DNA from: Macrostomum hystrix
Lineage: Eukaryota; Platyhelminthes; Macrostomidae
Direction of reading: 5' to 3'
NCBI GenBank assembly: GCA_950097015.1
Contig: CATNEN010000003.1
Location: 7,156,001 to 7,220,000, forward strand
Length of the DNA: 64,000 nt
In this document: piece by piece, positions 51,601-63,225 of the stretch
Position numbering within the stretch: position 1 is the first letter of the stretch
Layout: the number at the start of each line of letters is the position of its first letter
The notes under the pieces: generated by a model
Seen by the model: the letters and a program-made list of their open reading frames with translations, nothing else
Told to the model about the DNA's origin: nothing
The model's database searches: none
Made by a program: the position numbers and the translations under genes

Positions 51601-53280
51601 CTAAACAATAAAGACGTGTTTACTGCATTGTTACTGTCAAAGTTAGAAGTGAAAAACGAAAATGAAAATGTGGTGCAACTGGCAAGTTGAATTCCCGCCA
51701 AGTAATAAAATATGTATCATGTAAGTAATTAAAGTTACAGTGCATCTAATTGCACCCAGTTGACAAAAATTCAACATTTCTCATTGATAGTTGACAAAGA
51801 TTGCATTGTTCCTATTGGTAGTTGACAAACATTCCAACTACCAATGAATTTTCAACAACTCTCAGTTGACGAAAATTCTAGGATCCAATCAAACCACCCA
51901 AGACATAGAACAGCCAAAAACTCAGAAAATGGTCACATCATTAAAAAAACTGACACTATGCTTAAAGTATTTGCTTAGGGCCTATAGTAGCCCTAGCTCA
52001 AACAGTTGTTAGCTTTTGTAAAATAATTAAATGTAGAGGATCATCCAAAAATCATGGCCATGGGGTGTAGTTAGTGTACATGGTGGTGTGCATATGGCTA
52101 GGCTTATACAGTATAGATTTGAGTCACAGCAACTTTTAATAGTAATAACACACTTTAAAATAGCTACTTTAGCGATTGCTTGACTAGGCCTACCTTTGTC
52201 CTTTGTCTAAGTCCAAACCAAATGCCAATGGACCCGCCCATGTACAAATTAAAGTGTGTGTCAGTGTGCTGAACATGAACATGAAAACTCAGCTTAACAA
52301 TGTGTTCGCTCATGTGATAGATAGCCCTTTAAGTTTATTTCTAGCTAGTTTATTGATACAAAACACATGATTAAAAATAGCCATAGATAGTAAGGCTGGC
52401 TTGCGTCACGTATCTGCTAATCAATGGTAAATATTTTATTTATTAAAATTATAAAATTATAAAATATAGCATTCATGGTCTAAGTAATAAAACTTCTCTT
52501 AATTAGACATCGAAATAAATAGTAAGTTGCTAACATGACTTGCTAACTGTTAATAAATGTTAATAACTGTCTTTATCGATCGTGATACGTTACGAATTCA
52601 CTTCTAGGAAAGAATAGGTTATTTAAACAAAAAATATTAGCAACTGCATTGCAACAGATCTGTAAACAGGTATCGAAAAGTTTTTTAATTAAAAAAAACG
52701 TATTAAATAAATTTATTTGTTATACGCTTAGCTAAAAAAATTCAAATGCAAATTAGACGCGCGTACGGGCTCACCATGAACGATCTGTACTAGATAAGAC
52801 GTGTGATGCGCAGGTGCTCAGTTACAAATTTATAGTCGTTTAGTTTCTTAAGTGGTTCTTGGCTCAGCATACACGCACTGATGCCTCTAATTCACTGTTA
52901 TGAATTGTAGACCTTACTACGAGTGCATAATAGCAATTTGACAAAAAGTTTCACAAGAAAGGAAGTCAGTAGAAATAATATGCCATTGCACATTAGCCTC
53001 GTGTGAATTTAATGCTAGGACCACTAGGAGTAGATTACTCCTACTCTACTCCTATAGTGATCCTTTATTTAATGCTGCAGGGTTATGCAAGACAAAGTGA
53101 CTAAAGCAGCTCGTGTGATAGAAAATACTCGTAATTTGCACGTTTACAATTACTTTCAATACATCTATAATTGAATTGCAATAAGCTAATTGTTCTCTAG
53201 TGATATCTAGAAATGTTTAAACAAATAAAGGAAACTAATGGCCCAGATGACAAAATGCACTCTGTCACATGGTTATGGAC
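51601..53280. other. AT-rich intergenic, nothing recognised
   Basis: Some short GTTGACAAA repetition at 51750-51870; otherwise nothing seen. Confidence 0.3.
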
Positions 53281-53288
53281 TATAACTG

Positions 53289-53296
53289 TATAAATA
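53289..53296 (+). promoter_or_regulatory. TATA box (TATAAATA) of the C-type lectin gene
   Basis: TATAAATA, giving a start site near 53320. A donor-like CGAG/GTAAAA at 53363 and an acceptor GAGTACAG directly before the ATG at 53453 suggest an 89-bp 5'UTR intron, the same layout as the cysteine-rich peptide gene. Confidence 0.5.
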
Positions 53297-53452
53297 GAAG
53301 CGAGCCAATGACAATAAATTCACACAGAATTCAAAAGCTAGTTGTAGAAAATAGCTAATCGAGGTAAAATCTAAGACTGCTGCAAACGAATATTATATAT
53401 CTGTATTATATATTATATATTATAAATTGCTTACTTAACTTGTGGAGTACAG

Positions 53453-54214
53453 ATGAGCTACTGCAGCAGGCTAATCCTACTTCTGGCAATAATTGAAATT
53501 AACTCACCGTTGGCTCTCACTCAGCAAGAAGTTGGATCCTACAAAAGTATCGAAGCCTCACTCTGCATCAACATTCAGTATATCCAGAGATTCATAAACG
53601 TTTATTCACTGACAATATGTGCCTACTGGTGCAGCAGCGACCAGCGCTGCCAGGCCTTCACCATGGCTGACGGTCCGTGTCAGCTGTTCGTGTTCGACAA
53701 GTGCAGCAAGTCGGTGAGGAACTGCAGCTGCTCCAGGAGAGGCCAGGTGTTTGTGAAGCATCAGCCGGGACTCGAGGCTGGCCAGCTGTGTCCGACTGGC
53801 TACGGAGACGACCTGTGCGGAGTGAAGTACAAGCTGTACTCTGGCACCGGGAACTGGTCGATGAGTAGGCAGAAATGCGAGTCGGAGAGCGGTCTGGTGA
53901 TCATGGCCGATGTTACCAACACCGATGAGATGAGAAACGTAGACATGATTTACGATCGTCGTAGCTCGACCGTCAAAAATTTCTATCTGGGCGGCTTTCA
54001 GCAACCGATGAGCCCGGAGCCAACCGGCGGTTGGTACTGGGTCGGCTGCAACAACAGCCTGGACAGCAGCCTCTGGGGCAGCAGCGAGCCAAACGATTTT
54101 GATAAGCTGGAAAATGTGGTTTCGCGATTCGATAGTCCATCGCTTACGGATGTTAATGAAGCTCACCACTTGATCACTTCTGTGCTGTGCGAATGTTTGG
54201 CGCCTTTCAACTGA
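53453..54214 (+). CDS. Secreted C-type lectin domain protein, intact (253 aa)
   Basis: A single coding exon. Residues 1-23 are a signal peptide. Residues about 38-95 form a cysteine-rich module (SLCIN ... WCSSDQRCQAFTMADGPC ... CSKSVRNCSC) resembling a PAN/apple-type segment. Residues about 110-250 are a C-type lectin domain with LCGVKYKLYSGTGNW, WYWVGCN, an EPN-type motif (SSEPND) and the final CECL. EPN is associated with calcium-dependent mannose-type sugar binding, but the partner WND motif is not obvious, so ligand specificity is open; recognition of microbial or self glycans outside the cell is a reasonable guess. AATAAA at about 54303-54309 is about 90 nt after the stop. A near-identical central segment occurs in the broken copy at 8374-9133. 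A 16-bp array starts about 170 bp after the stop. Confidence 0.85.
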   Translation: MSYCSRLILLLAIIEINSPLALTQQEVGSYKSIEASLCINIQYIQRFINVYSLTICAYWCSSDQRCQAFTMADGPCQLFVFDKCSKSVRNCSCSRRGQVFVKHQPGLEAGQLCPTGYGDDLCGVKYKLYSGTGNWSMSRQKCESESGLVIMADVTNTDEMRNVDMIYDRRSSTVKNFYLGGFQQPMSPEPTGGWYWVGCNNSLDSSLWGSSEPNDFDKLENVVSRFDSPSLTDVNEAHHLITSVLCECLAPFN

Positions 54215-54384
54215 AATGCGAGATGAAAAAGACCTTCAAATTAGGCCAGGCAACTAAGATTGATGCTAACTTATTACAAAATAATACATTGCAAAATAAT
54301 TTGAATAAATAAATAATGTGGACAAGAGAGCCGATTACGCTGAATGAAAGTGAACGGTATGACGACTAAGAAATATTTATATGA

Positions 54385-55220
54385 GTCTTCTCTCCCCTGT
54401 CTCATCTCTCCTGTGTCTCATCTCTCCTGTGTCTTATCTCTCCCCTGTCTCATCTCTCCCGGTGTCTCATCTCTCCCGTGTCTCATCTCTCCTGTGTCTC
54501 ATCTCTCCTGTGTCTTATCTCTCCCCTGTCTCATCTCTCCCACTGACTCATATCTCCCTGTCTCATCTCTCCCCTGTCTTATCTCTCCTGTGTCTTATCT
54601 CTCCCATGTCTCATCTCTCCCCTTTCTCATCTCTCCCGGGTCTCATCTCTCCCACTGTCTCATCTCTCCCCTGTCTCATCTGTCCCGTGTCTCATCTCTC
54701 CCACTGTCTCATCTCTCCCGGTGTCTCATCTCTCCCGTGTCTCATCTCTCCTGGTGTCTCATCTCTCCCGTGTCTCATCTCTCCCGGTGTCTCATCTCTC
54801 CCGTGTCTCATCTCTCCTGTGTCTCATCTCTCCTGTGTCTTATCTCTCCCCTGTCTCATCTCTCCCACTGACTCATCTCTCCCTGTCTCATCTCTCCCCT
54901 GTCTTATCTCTCCTGTGTCTTATCTCTCCCATGTCTCATCTCTCCCCTTTCTCATCTCTCCCGTGTCTCATCTCTCCCACTGTCTCATCTCTCCCCTGTC
55001 TCATCTGTCCCGTGTCTCATCTCTCCCACTGTCTCATCTCTCCTGCGTCTCATCTCTCCCCTGTATCATCTCTCCCCTGTCTCATCTGTCCCGTGTCTCA
55101 TCTCTCCCACTGTCTCATCTCTCCCGTGTCTCATCTCTCCCGTGTCTCATCTCTCCCGTGTCTCATCTCTCCCGTGTCTCATCTCTCCCCTGTCTCATCG
55201 CTCCCACTACCTCATCACTC
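54385..55220. repeat. Minisatellite, 16-bp unit, about 52 copies, 3' of the lectin gene
   Basis: Unit TCTCATCTCTCCCGTG and variants, the reverse complement of the GAGACAGGGGAGAGAT family. A block of about 350 bp (with CACTGACTCAT and CTTTCTC variants) is duplicated within it. Overlapping open frames of 168-283 codons are artefacts. Confidence 0.97.
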
Positions 55221-55221
55221 C

Positions 55222-56550
55222 GTGTAGATTAATGGCGGGCTTATTCCACTATATATGTTAGCAGCTATACTTTAAAGTATCCCATTAATTAAAGCTTTGC
55301 AAATAATCAGCACTAATGAATTTCTAGTCAGGATAGAGAAAACTATAGTTGCTAAACAAAGTTAATTCTAACAGAAAAAAACTTGTATAGCTTGTACCTA
55401 GTGATTGCCTAGCAACATCTAATCGACGAGGCAATTAAGTAGTGAAATGTAATGCTGTCAGGTAAGAAACATGAAAGGTCCTTATAAGGGCTAATGGGCA
55501 GTAGTCCTGAATAAAGGCGGGGCAGTCGCAAATGAAATGAGAGCGGATTTGGCTTTGAAGTAAAGCGATATATGCCTAGCGAAACATCCAGTTTGGTCTG
55601 AAAGGGCCATATGGTGAGTGAGCGCCCTATAGTCCCTGCCATTGAGTTTCCTTATTTTTCGTTAAGAGATCCGCTCGTGGTGGACATTAGCTGTATTACT
55701 TTCATCGCTTTTAATTTATAGGCAAATATAAACATAGTTGCCTTTTATATTCGGGACTTTGGGAATCGTAAATTGCAACGTTTATCGTCCAACTGTTGAC
55801 TTTAGCGTTCATCCGCAAACAGAAGCAAATTCCAACTAGGAAACCATCATTAGCATCCGTGTGCATGGCAACTTGATTAGACAATTATACGTGTATCATC
55901 GTTTGTCAAGTCTGTCCCTCTATGCATCAAAATATGGACGACGCTGTGACGATTAAAACACAAAGGACGAAGTCGAAGTCAGAGCAGCGGCAATTGTAAG
56001 TTCGGCAATTCAGAGTCAGTAATGTCTGTGATGTAGCGGTAGCACTTTTATTCTGGGTGCACTGGGACGTCGACAAGCAGGGCGTTATGTAAGGCGTAGG
56101 AGCTCGTTAATGGTGATTGTTGGACACGAACAGAACCGAATGTAGTGGAGTGTAGTGAGAGAATGGCACAGCACGAAAACGTAGAAGGGCGAGAGTGAGG
56201 CGCGAAGAGTGCAGGAAGAGTGAAGCGCGAGCGAAGAATGACCGGAAGAGAAGGACCGAAGGTGAAGGACCGCAAGTGAAGCGCGAGCGGGCCTGAAGCC
56301 CTTGATTAAGTAAGCTAGGCTAACTGAAAAACATAGCGATCGATACTTCCGGCCAGCCAGAGCTCGCACGCTCATTGGCCGGGGGGAAATACATTAAGAT
56401 ACGCGTAGGAAATAGCTAGAATGGCGCGATATGCGTTTATGGTTACTAACAGTAGCGCCCTAATACTTTGACTTAATAATATAAATTAACAGAATTGGAT
56501 GATATTATACGATGAGTTAAAACGGCCCAAGCTAGTTAGGTCGAAGTGCA
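55222..56550. other. Intergenic, GC-richer segment at 55990-56400
   Basis: Contains a purine-rich GC-elevated stretch (GAAGCGCGAGCG motifs) but no supported gene. A TG...CA-bounded LTR was considered and not supported. Confidence 0.3.
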
Positions 56551-56623
56551 GTCCGGAAAAATTGCCAACGAGGAGCGAAGCGAGCGAAGCGAGCGTAGCT
56601 CCTCGTTGGCAATTTTTTCGGAC
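56551..56623. repeat. Inverted repeat, 26-bp arms, 21-nt loop
   Basis: Left arm 56551-56576 and right arm 56598-56623 are complementary with one mismatch. The loop holds two direct copies of GAAGCGAGC. It probably marks a foldback or MITE-like element. Confidence 0.9.
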
Positions 56624-57036
56624 AAACGAGACCGAGATAAGATGTGCTTGAGACTCCACCAACGTAAAATCAACGTTTTAGAAAATAAAATTGATGCAGA
56701 ATTAAAACCACTTGAGATGAAACCATGTGTGACCCCTCAATGGACGTAAAACATTTAGGGCTACAAGATGAGCGACTTGAAAGTTCCATAGCAACGCGTC
56801 TTGGTTGCCATGGCAACAAAAAAGTGACTTTTTTTAGACCCGTCCAAATCTTGAATCTCAAAAAATAAGGATTCACAATATGGAGTCAAAAATTGATTGA
56901 ACCCAACTTTTGGCGAATTTTCAGACCTTCAAGACACTGATTGGTTATTTTCCGCTAAATGCTTACCTTGATAGGTAATTCTGTAAAAGTGTGTTTTTTA
57001 AGTGTCAAAAAATGCGCATTTTTATCAACTTTCAAC

Positions 57037-57084
57037 TGACGCAGCTCAAAGGTCGCGCGTCAGCGCGACCTTTGAGCTGCGTCA
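57037..57084. repeat. Perfect inverted repeat, 22-bp arms, 4-nt loop
   Basis: TGACGCAGCTCAAAGGTCGC plus GC is followed by GTCA and the exact complement, forming a strong cruciform or hairpin of 48 nt. Confidence 0.93.
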
Positions 57085-57635
57085 TTCTAACGATGGCACC
57101 TGGGACTCTTACATGACGCACGACTTTAACCAAGATACTCACTTTAACTGTACATTCGCACCTGTTAATTACATTCGAATATTCGACGGGTAGGTATTCG
57201 AACCGAAATAAAGGAAATTCAACCTTGTTGCAAGACTCTAAAAAGTACATAAATGCGGTCATTTAGGTAAGATCTACATGTTTATAATACATTTTGAGCC
57301 GTTTCGTTGCACTGACTCTGAGCCATACACTGCTAAAGTCGATAAACGTGATTTAGGCTATTTTTATGCATTTTTCATGATACAAATGTACAAAAAATAA
57401 GAAACCACGACATGCTAGGAAAATCAGACTTTTTAGGCAAGGTGCACAACTAAATTGCGCACAAGATGTATATCTTGAAATTTCGTCTTAGTTTATTGAA
57501 GTCGCTGCCGGTACAGAAATGTACTTTAACGACGGTACGGGGGGCTTGCATATCGAACATACTTTTTAGCCTGTAACTTTTGAGCGGATTACCGGAGCGC
57601 GACGCGCTTGGTGTCATTGAACTACATTTTAGATG

Positions 57636-58692
57636 TACTTTAATTTGAATGTATGTTCGCTGTCATTGCATGATGCGTTGTACACCTCAGGCCAGGTCAC
57701 GTGACTTGCTGGAAATGAAATAATTACTTTGTACCTATACCAAGGATAGGTGAAGCATAAGAATGAGCCAAAGTTTGTACTTATTAGAAACACCTAGATG
57801 ACTACTCTCAGAAAAAATGATATTCACGTCTGTCAGTTGCAAAATTTTGTTATAATTGACTTTTAAAATCGAAAAACGTGATTTTGTGCAAAAACAACCC
57901 ATATGAGCACACATAGGGTGAAAAATTTATTGATTTTTGCTATGAGGTTCTTAGCTTCCAAGAGCAGTATTGTGCCCAGTAAACACGTACAGATGACTGC
58001 TATCTTCGTTAGTATGCGAAAATTCGTATTTTTACGCTAATAACAATTACCGAATTACGAGGTTCCGGTGTTATGCGTTTTTTTGCTATATTTCACGCTG
58101 CCATTTATTAACGATGCTACGCCAGGCCTTCAGTGTGGTGTCAATAAATAGCATTTAAAAAGTGCTTTAATTTGAGTGTATGTTCGCTGGCATTGCACGA
58201 TGCGTTGTACACCTCAGGCCAGGTCACGTGACTTGCTGGAAATGAAATAATGACTTTGTACCTATACCAAGGATAGGTGAAGCATAAGAATGACCCATAT
58301 TTGTACTTATTAGAAACATCTAGATGACTACTCTCAGAAAAAGTGACATTCACGTCTGTCAGTTGAAAAAAAAATTTATAATTGACTCTCAAAATCGAAA
58401 AACGTGATTTTGTGCAAAAACAACCCATTTGAGCACTACATAGGGCGGAAAATATATTTATTTTCGCTATGAGGTTCTTAGCTTCCAAGAGCACTATTGT
58501 GCCCAGTAAACACGTACAGATGACTGCCATCTTCGTTAGTGTGCGAAAATTCGTATTTTGACGCTATTAACATTTTACCGAATTACGAGGTTCCGGTACT
58601 ATGCTTTTTTTGGCTATATTTCACGCTGCCATTTATTAACGATGCTACGCCAGGCCTTCAGTGTGGTGTCAATAAATAGCATTTAGCAAGTG
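57636..58692. repeat. Direct tandem duplication, 527-bp unit, two copies
   Basis: Landmarks such as GGCCAGGTCACGTGACTTGC (57691, 58218) recur 527 bp apart. The copies differ by scattered substitutions and small indels. Each junction carries a CTTTAA-type microhomology. No coding meaning; the 129-codon minus frame at 58141-58530 lies wholly inside copy 2. Confidence 0.92.
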
Positions 58693-58699
58693 CTTTAAG

Positions 58700-59290
58700 A
58701 TGACATCATGCGCATTGCGTTGCGTAAAAGTGTGGGTCCACAGTTTCGTAATAAGTTAAAAAGACCTGATTTCGCAAAAATCTTTAAAAGAAAAAAATAC
58801 CAAATAGGTGACTTAAAAGCCTTTTGACACTGAATAAAAAATGCACATAAAAGTGCTATTTTGTAACGTAAAAAGTCTTGCGTCCTGCAAAAATCTTCTA
58901 TGGTGACTTTTTGGAGCCGTGAAGTGAAAAAACGTGCGCATTTTTAAAGCTATTGAACTTACTTTTTAAGTGGATATTTTGAAAATAAGCATTTTATGAA
59001 TTGTATAACAAAATGTAATTGAAGAAAGAAATAAGTTGCTTTAGAAACTAAATTAAAATAATTTTTAAATAAATAAATTGTACATTTTAGTCGCTCTGTT
59101 CCATATGGTTTCAACAAGAAAAAAAATTCAAATCGGCTATGCTAACAGTAGCATGAAATTTTTGTCGTACGGCAAATTTGACATAAAAATTTCAAAGCAA
59201 CTTAACCAAGCAATCACTATCTAAATCTGAATTTTTTTCAAGCCTTTAATGTGTAGCTATTATATTCGCTTTTTACTTTATTTTTAGTAA
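58700..59290. other. AT-rich, nothing recognised
   Basis: No coding or repeat signal seen. Confidence 0.3.
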
Positions 59291-59292
59291 AG

Positions 59293-59363
59293 TACTAGCA
59301 AGTTTTGCCCCCCTTCGGGGAGCAGAAATAATTAATATTCGTCTAATATATACCTTTTAGCAG
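59293..59363 (+). repeat. Dispersed 71-bp repeat with hairpin, copy 2
   Basis: Near-identical to 36097-36167, including the CCCCCCTTCGGGGAGC hairpin, TTCGTCTAA, TATATAC and a terminal GCAG. Confidence 0.8.
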
Positions 59364-61025
59364 GAGTACATTAAGTGTCTTTCTTAAGCTTAAGGTTAAA
59401 ATATGAATTTTTGGAGATCGTTAATAACGCATTTTAGGTAAAACAAAACTATAAACTTTTTACAGTTTTATAGTTTAGAGCTCTGTATATGTCAACGTGT
59501 TTGATAAAAATATCTTATTTATTTTATTCATAAATCTGTTAAGAGCACTTTTTTACTTAAAATACTTAAAATAAATTAAATGTTATTCCAAGAATTTGCG
59601 ACTTTCCGAGAAATGACTTGCTTTATTCCGATTTTCTTGTTGCTTGTATTGCTCATGTGTACTACAGTTTTATACACATCCCGAGAAATTTTTTACTTTC
59701 TTCATTAGTAAGTGAATTTCTTAGCCCTGCTCATCGTACTAACTGCGACTGCAATGTTCCGAACAATAAGTAGCTCAGCATTGCAACTATTGCCCTTGAT
59801 TGAGGCAATAAATGACTTAAAGAGTCAGTTCAATGCAGCTATCTCATTGTGAATGGACTTTGCAAAAGCAACTGGAGCTACATCCTTCGACCTTTGGTTT
59901 GACACTTTAAATAAAGCTAACATAGGCTATATATAGGCATGATATATGATATATATTATCATGCTAAATTCCCCCTTTCTTTTCTAGTCGCACTCCTCAG
60001 CAGACTTCTCTTTTCTTATATGCCTCATACACATTGTCAAATCTTATTTTTAATCAAATCCTATATGACATAAAAGTCTATTTCAAATTAGATCCCGTTT
60101 TGATAGTTCAAAATGGTTAGCTAATATCAATGGCTAATTAAGTATCAATGGAATGGATCAATTTCTAATCTCCTTTCTTTTTCTTAATGATTCCAGTTCT
60201 GATCAGATCCTATTTCTTATCTGACCTCTTTTCTTAGTAATCCATTTTGTATCATTCTTCATTATAAATGCATGCCTGACAATTTATCTTTTAAAATAGA
60301 ATAAGGCAGGTACCAGGTGTGCAGATTCATGAATCATGGGACTGGTCTTTGTCCACTGAAACATTTTTTGTATTTCTTCAATTGCAAAACACATTGAAAA
60401 CAACAAAACAACAACAATTGAGTGAGCATCTGACAAATTTATTATTATACAAATACATATCATTATGACGTTATAAGAAAACAAACTCCAAATGTAGAGA
60501 ATTCAGTTCAATGAAAAAAGAAAAAATTGCATTGCACCTAAAAATATTACCCACAAACAGTAAACATGATGAACTTGCAGAAGGCTCCGCCAACAAGACA
60601 GTATCATTGCACAGTTCATTGCATTTGACTGCAAGAATAATGGTGTCAATCCTACTGCTTGTTGGCTTGCTTTACTCTGCACTGCTGGTCAGAGGCATTC
60701 ACTGGGGCAAGTTAAATTCACGCACTCAACGTCACACAAAAAGCTTAGCTATCACAAGTCTCTAGGTTTGCTGAAGCTGCTTCAAACCTCTCATGGCTGC
60801 ATACCCTCAGTTTTAGAGTGGAAGAACCTCTGAATCGTGAAAAAGCAGCGAACACGTTATTTCAACCACAATCTCAAGGCCCATTGATATGCAGCCAACC
60901 TGCTATATATTCACCTAATATTTACCTACATTAATTTCACTATTACTTATTAACTTTCATGGCACAACTAAATTGGGATCCGATTGTATCCGATCCTATT
61001 CTGGCTTGCCTTGATCCCAATCTAG
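59364..61025. other. AT-rich intergenic with one weak candidate exon
   Basis: An ATG at 60640 opens a signal-peptide-like MVSILLLVGLLYSALLVRG and ends at a possible GC-type donor (TGGG/GCAAGT) at 60706 in phase 1. No further exon was found, so it is not called as a gene. Confidence 0.25.
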
Positions 61026-61029
61026 TTAT

Positions 61030-61517
61030 TTAGGATTTAGGATTGGGATCTAAGAGATTCTATGAATTTAGGATTGGGATATAAGAGATTCTATGAATTT
61101 AGGATTGGGATATAAGAGATTCTATGAATTTAGGATTGGGATCTAAGAGATTCTGTGAATTTAGGATTGGGATTCAAGAGATTCTATGAACTTAGGATTG
61201 GAATCTAAGAGATTCTGTGAATTTAGCATTGGGATCTAAGAGATTCTGTGAATTTAGGATTGGGATCTAAGAGATTCTGTGAATTTAGGATTGGGATCTA
61301 AGAGATTCTGTGAATTTAGGATTGGGATCTAAGAGATTCTGTGAATTTAGGATTGGGATCTAAGAGATTCTATGAATTTAGGATTGGGATCTAAGAGATT
61401 CTATGAATTTAGGATTGGGATCTAAGAGATTCTGTGAATTTAGGATTGGGATCTAAGAGATTCTGTGAATTTAGGATTGGGATCTAAGAGATTCTGTGAG
61501 TTTAGGATTGGGATCTG
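61030..61517. repeat. Minisatellite, 31-bp unit, about 15 copies, 3' of the RPA1-like gene
   Basis: The unit begins GAATTTAGGATTGGGATCTA and ends AGAGATTCTGT (or TAT). It starts from a related single copy near 60975. Confidence 0.95.
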
Positions 61518-61659
61518 TTATGCTCAGTTCTGTTATGCCACAAACACAATTTAGCTAAGCAACGATCTCAGTTCTGTTATGCAATGAACCCAATTTAGCT
61601 AATCATTTTGCCTAGGTAATCCCTGATCTCAATTCCATTATGATCCCATCTAATTTGAA

Positions 61660-61665
61660 TTTATT
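61660..61665 (-). terminator. Candidate poly(A) signal of the RPA1-like gene
   Basis: TTTATT on plus is AATAAA on minus, about 170 nt past the stop at 61832. Confidence 0.35.
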
Positions 61666-61831
61666 AGGTGAATAAAGCAGGATTTGCCTGATATGTCTCA
61701 GCGGGCCATTTACATATCAGGATAAACTACTTGTGATCACTATTAAACACAGATACCAATGCGACACTGGCAGACAAACATGTACACAAGCAATACTCAC
61801 GTTAATTGCATCTTCATTAGTCTTTCAAGTC

Positions 61832-63225
61832 TTACTCGTCCATGTAATCATGTGATGGTCCAGGCTTCTCGGACACATTGGGCGCCTTAGGGGTTGACAT
61901 AGCCGGTATCTGCTGACTCCTGTAGATTTGATCTCGAGAAAAAGTCACCTGTGAAAGGAAATTTATATATACCTAATTAATTTTTTTTATTATTGTTTTT
62001 TAAATGCATAAACGTAATCTTTAGAGACAAAAGGCCTCATCGAACCAGTTAATAATGAATCTAAGCAGTCAATCACTTAATGCTTCTTTAGTAGGTTCTC
62101 TGACATCATGTTACTATTTAACCCACACGAAATAAAATTAACTTACCTCTTTGTCCCCAAATCGCACTCTAATTCTTCGCACCTCATCGAATTGGTTGAA
62201 CATTCGCTCTGGGTACTGCAATACCATTTCGTCGTCACGGATAGCATTTTTCTCCCGCTGGGAGCTTTGCGTCACGCGTAGCTCCTCGAAGCACTGTTGG
62301 CTAGAAACCGCATCCTTGTACCACTGGGTAATGTCGGAGACATCAGCAGAGTCTTCTGGCCAATGCTGAATTTCCGCTTTCGAACATCCGAGACTGATTG
62401 TCTGAGAATATTCCTGGACTTGAGCACCATGAATCGCTAGAACGTCGCCCACAGACCAGTCATTCACTTGGGCAGTAGAGCTGGACCAAAATGTGCACGA
62501 CACGGAGGACCCAGACTGATCAACAAGCGTCACTTTCGCCAGGTTGACAAGTTTTCCGGAACCGGTTTTAACTTCCGTTGGTTTCTGGACAGCAGAAATC
62601 GTGCCATAGACGTTAACATTCCTGAGATATGTGAGGCAAAGGGTGAATTTACAAGAATGCATTAACTCATTCACTAAGCAACTTCACTGACTGATTTAAA
62701 TAAGTTTTCCTAGAAATAATTGGCTAACCTAACAATTAGTGCGAATATATATTCCAAATCCTTACCATTTATTTTTAACAATTGCAACAAGTTAACTTAC
62801 ATTTTCATTTCACAGTCCGAAATCTCTTTTATCTTCTTATAGCCCGGTGCACGTCGAGTGACGGTCTCGAGGGTCCTCACAATGGTTCCACTTTGGTCAA
62901 TTGAAACTGTTAGCTCGTGCTCATTGTCCGTAGTGCTGTACCTGGGATCCGCCTTCTTCACCCAGCCGCCGGATATGCGGACGGCGACGCCCTCACGACA
63001 CACCTCCAGGAAAGGCTTAAGATCCTTTCCGAACACGCTTACACGTATATCGCCGGTGTCGTCACAGAGGATAAAGGAAAACACTTGGCCTGGTCCTCTT
63101 TTGCCTTCAAAGTCCTTGATTTTGGACAGCCTCATTACGAGGCCAACGATTGCAGCGTGCATCAGGCCCGGAAGCAGAGCAGAGATACACGCTTTGCTTT
63201 TCTTGGCTCCTTCGGTTGACTCCAT
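61832..63225 (-). CDS. RPA1: RPA1-like single-stranded DNA-binding protein with only two OB folds (three exons, 338 aa)
   Basis: Exons 62801-63225, 62147-62621 and 61832-61948 join in phases 2 and 0 through consensus sites (GTAAGT donors; ATCTCAG and CCTTTCACAG acceptors), giving 338 residues. Exon 1 is DNA-binding domain A of the large RPA subunit (GQVFSFILCDDTGDIRVSVF, then ISGGWVKKADPRY). Exon 2 is domain B (NVYGTISAVQKPTEV, VSCTFWSS with the stacking tryptophan kept, AIHGAQVQEYSQTISLG). Exon 3 is a short tail ending HDYMDE. RPA1 binds single-stranded DNA in replication and repair. Here the N-terminal protein-interaction OB fold and the C-terminal zinc-ribbon domain C that joins RPA2/RPA3 are absent, so it is about half the usual length (about 600 aa). 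It could be a specialised paralogue rather than the core subunit. Both introns are short (179 and 198 bp) and free of arrays. Confidence 0.85.

Noticed and set aside
54344-55232. 168-283 codon plus frames after the lectin gene
   Set aside because: Repeat translation of the 16-bp array; no gene context.
56027-56451. Solo LTR bounded by TG...CA with an internal AATAAA
   Set aside because: No target-site duplication or convincing primer-binding site could be found, and no internal retroelement sequence adjoins it.
58141-58530. 129-codon minus frame
   Set aside because: It lies inside the 527-bp tandem duplication and has no recognisable domain.
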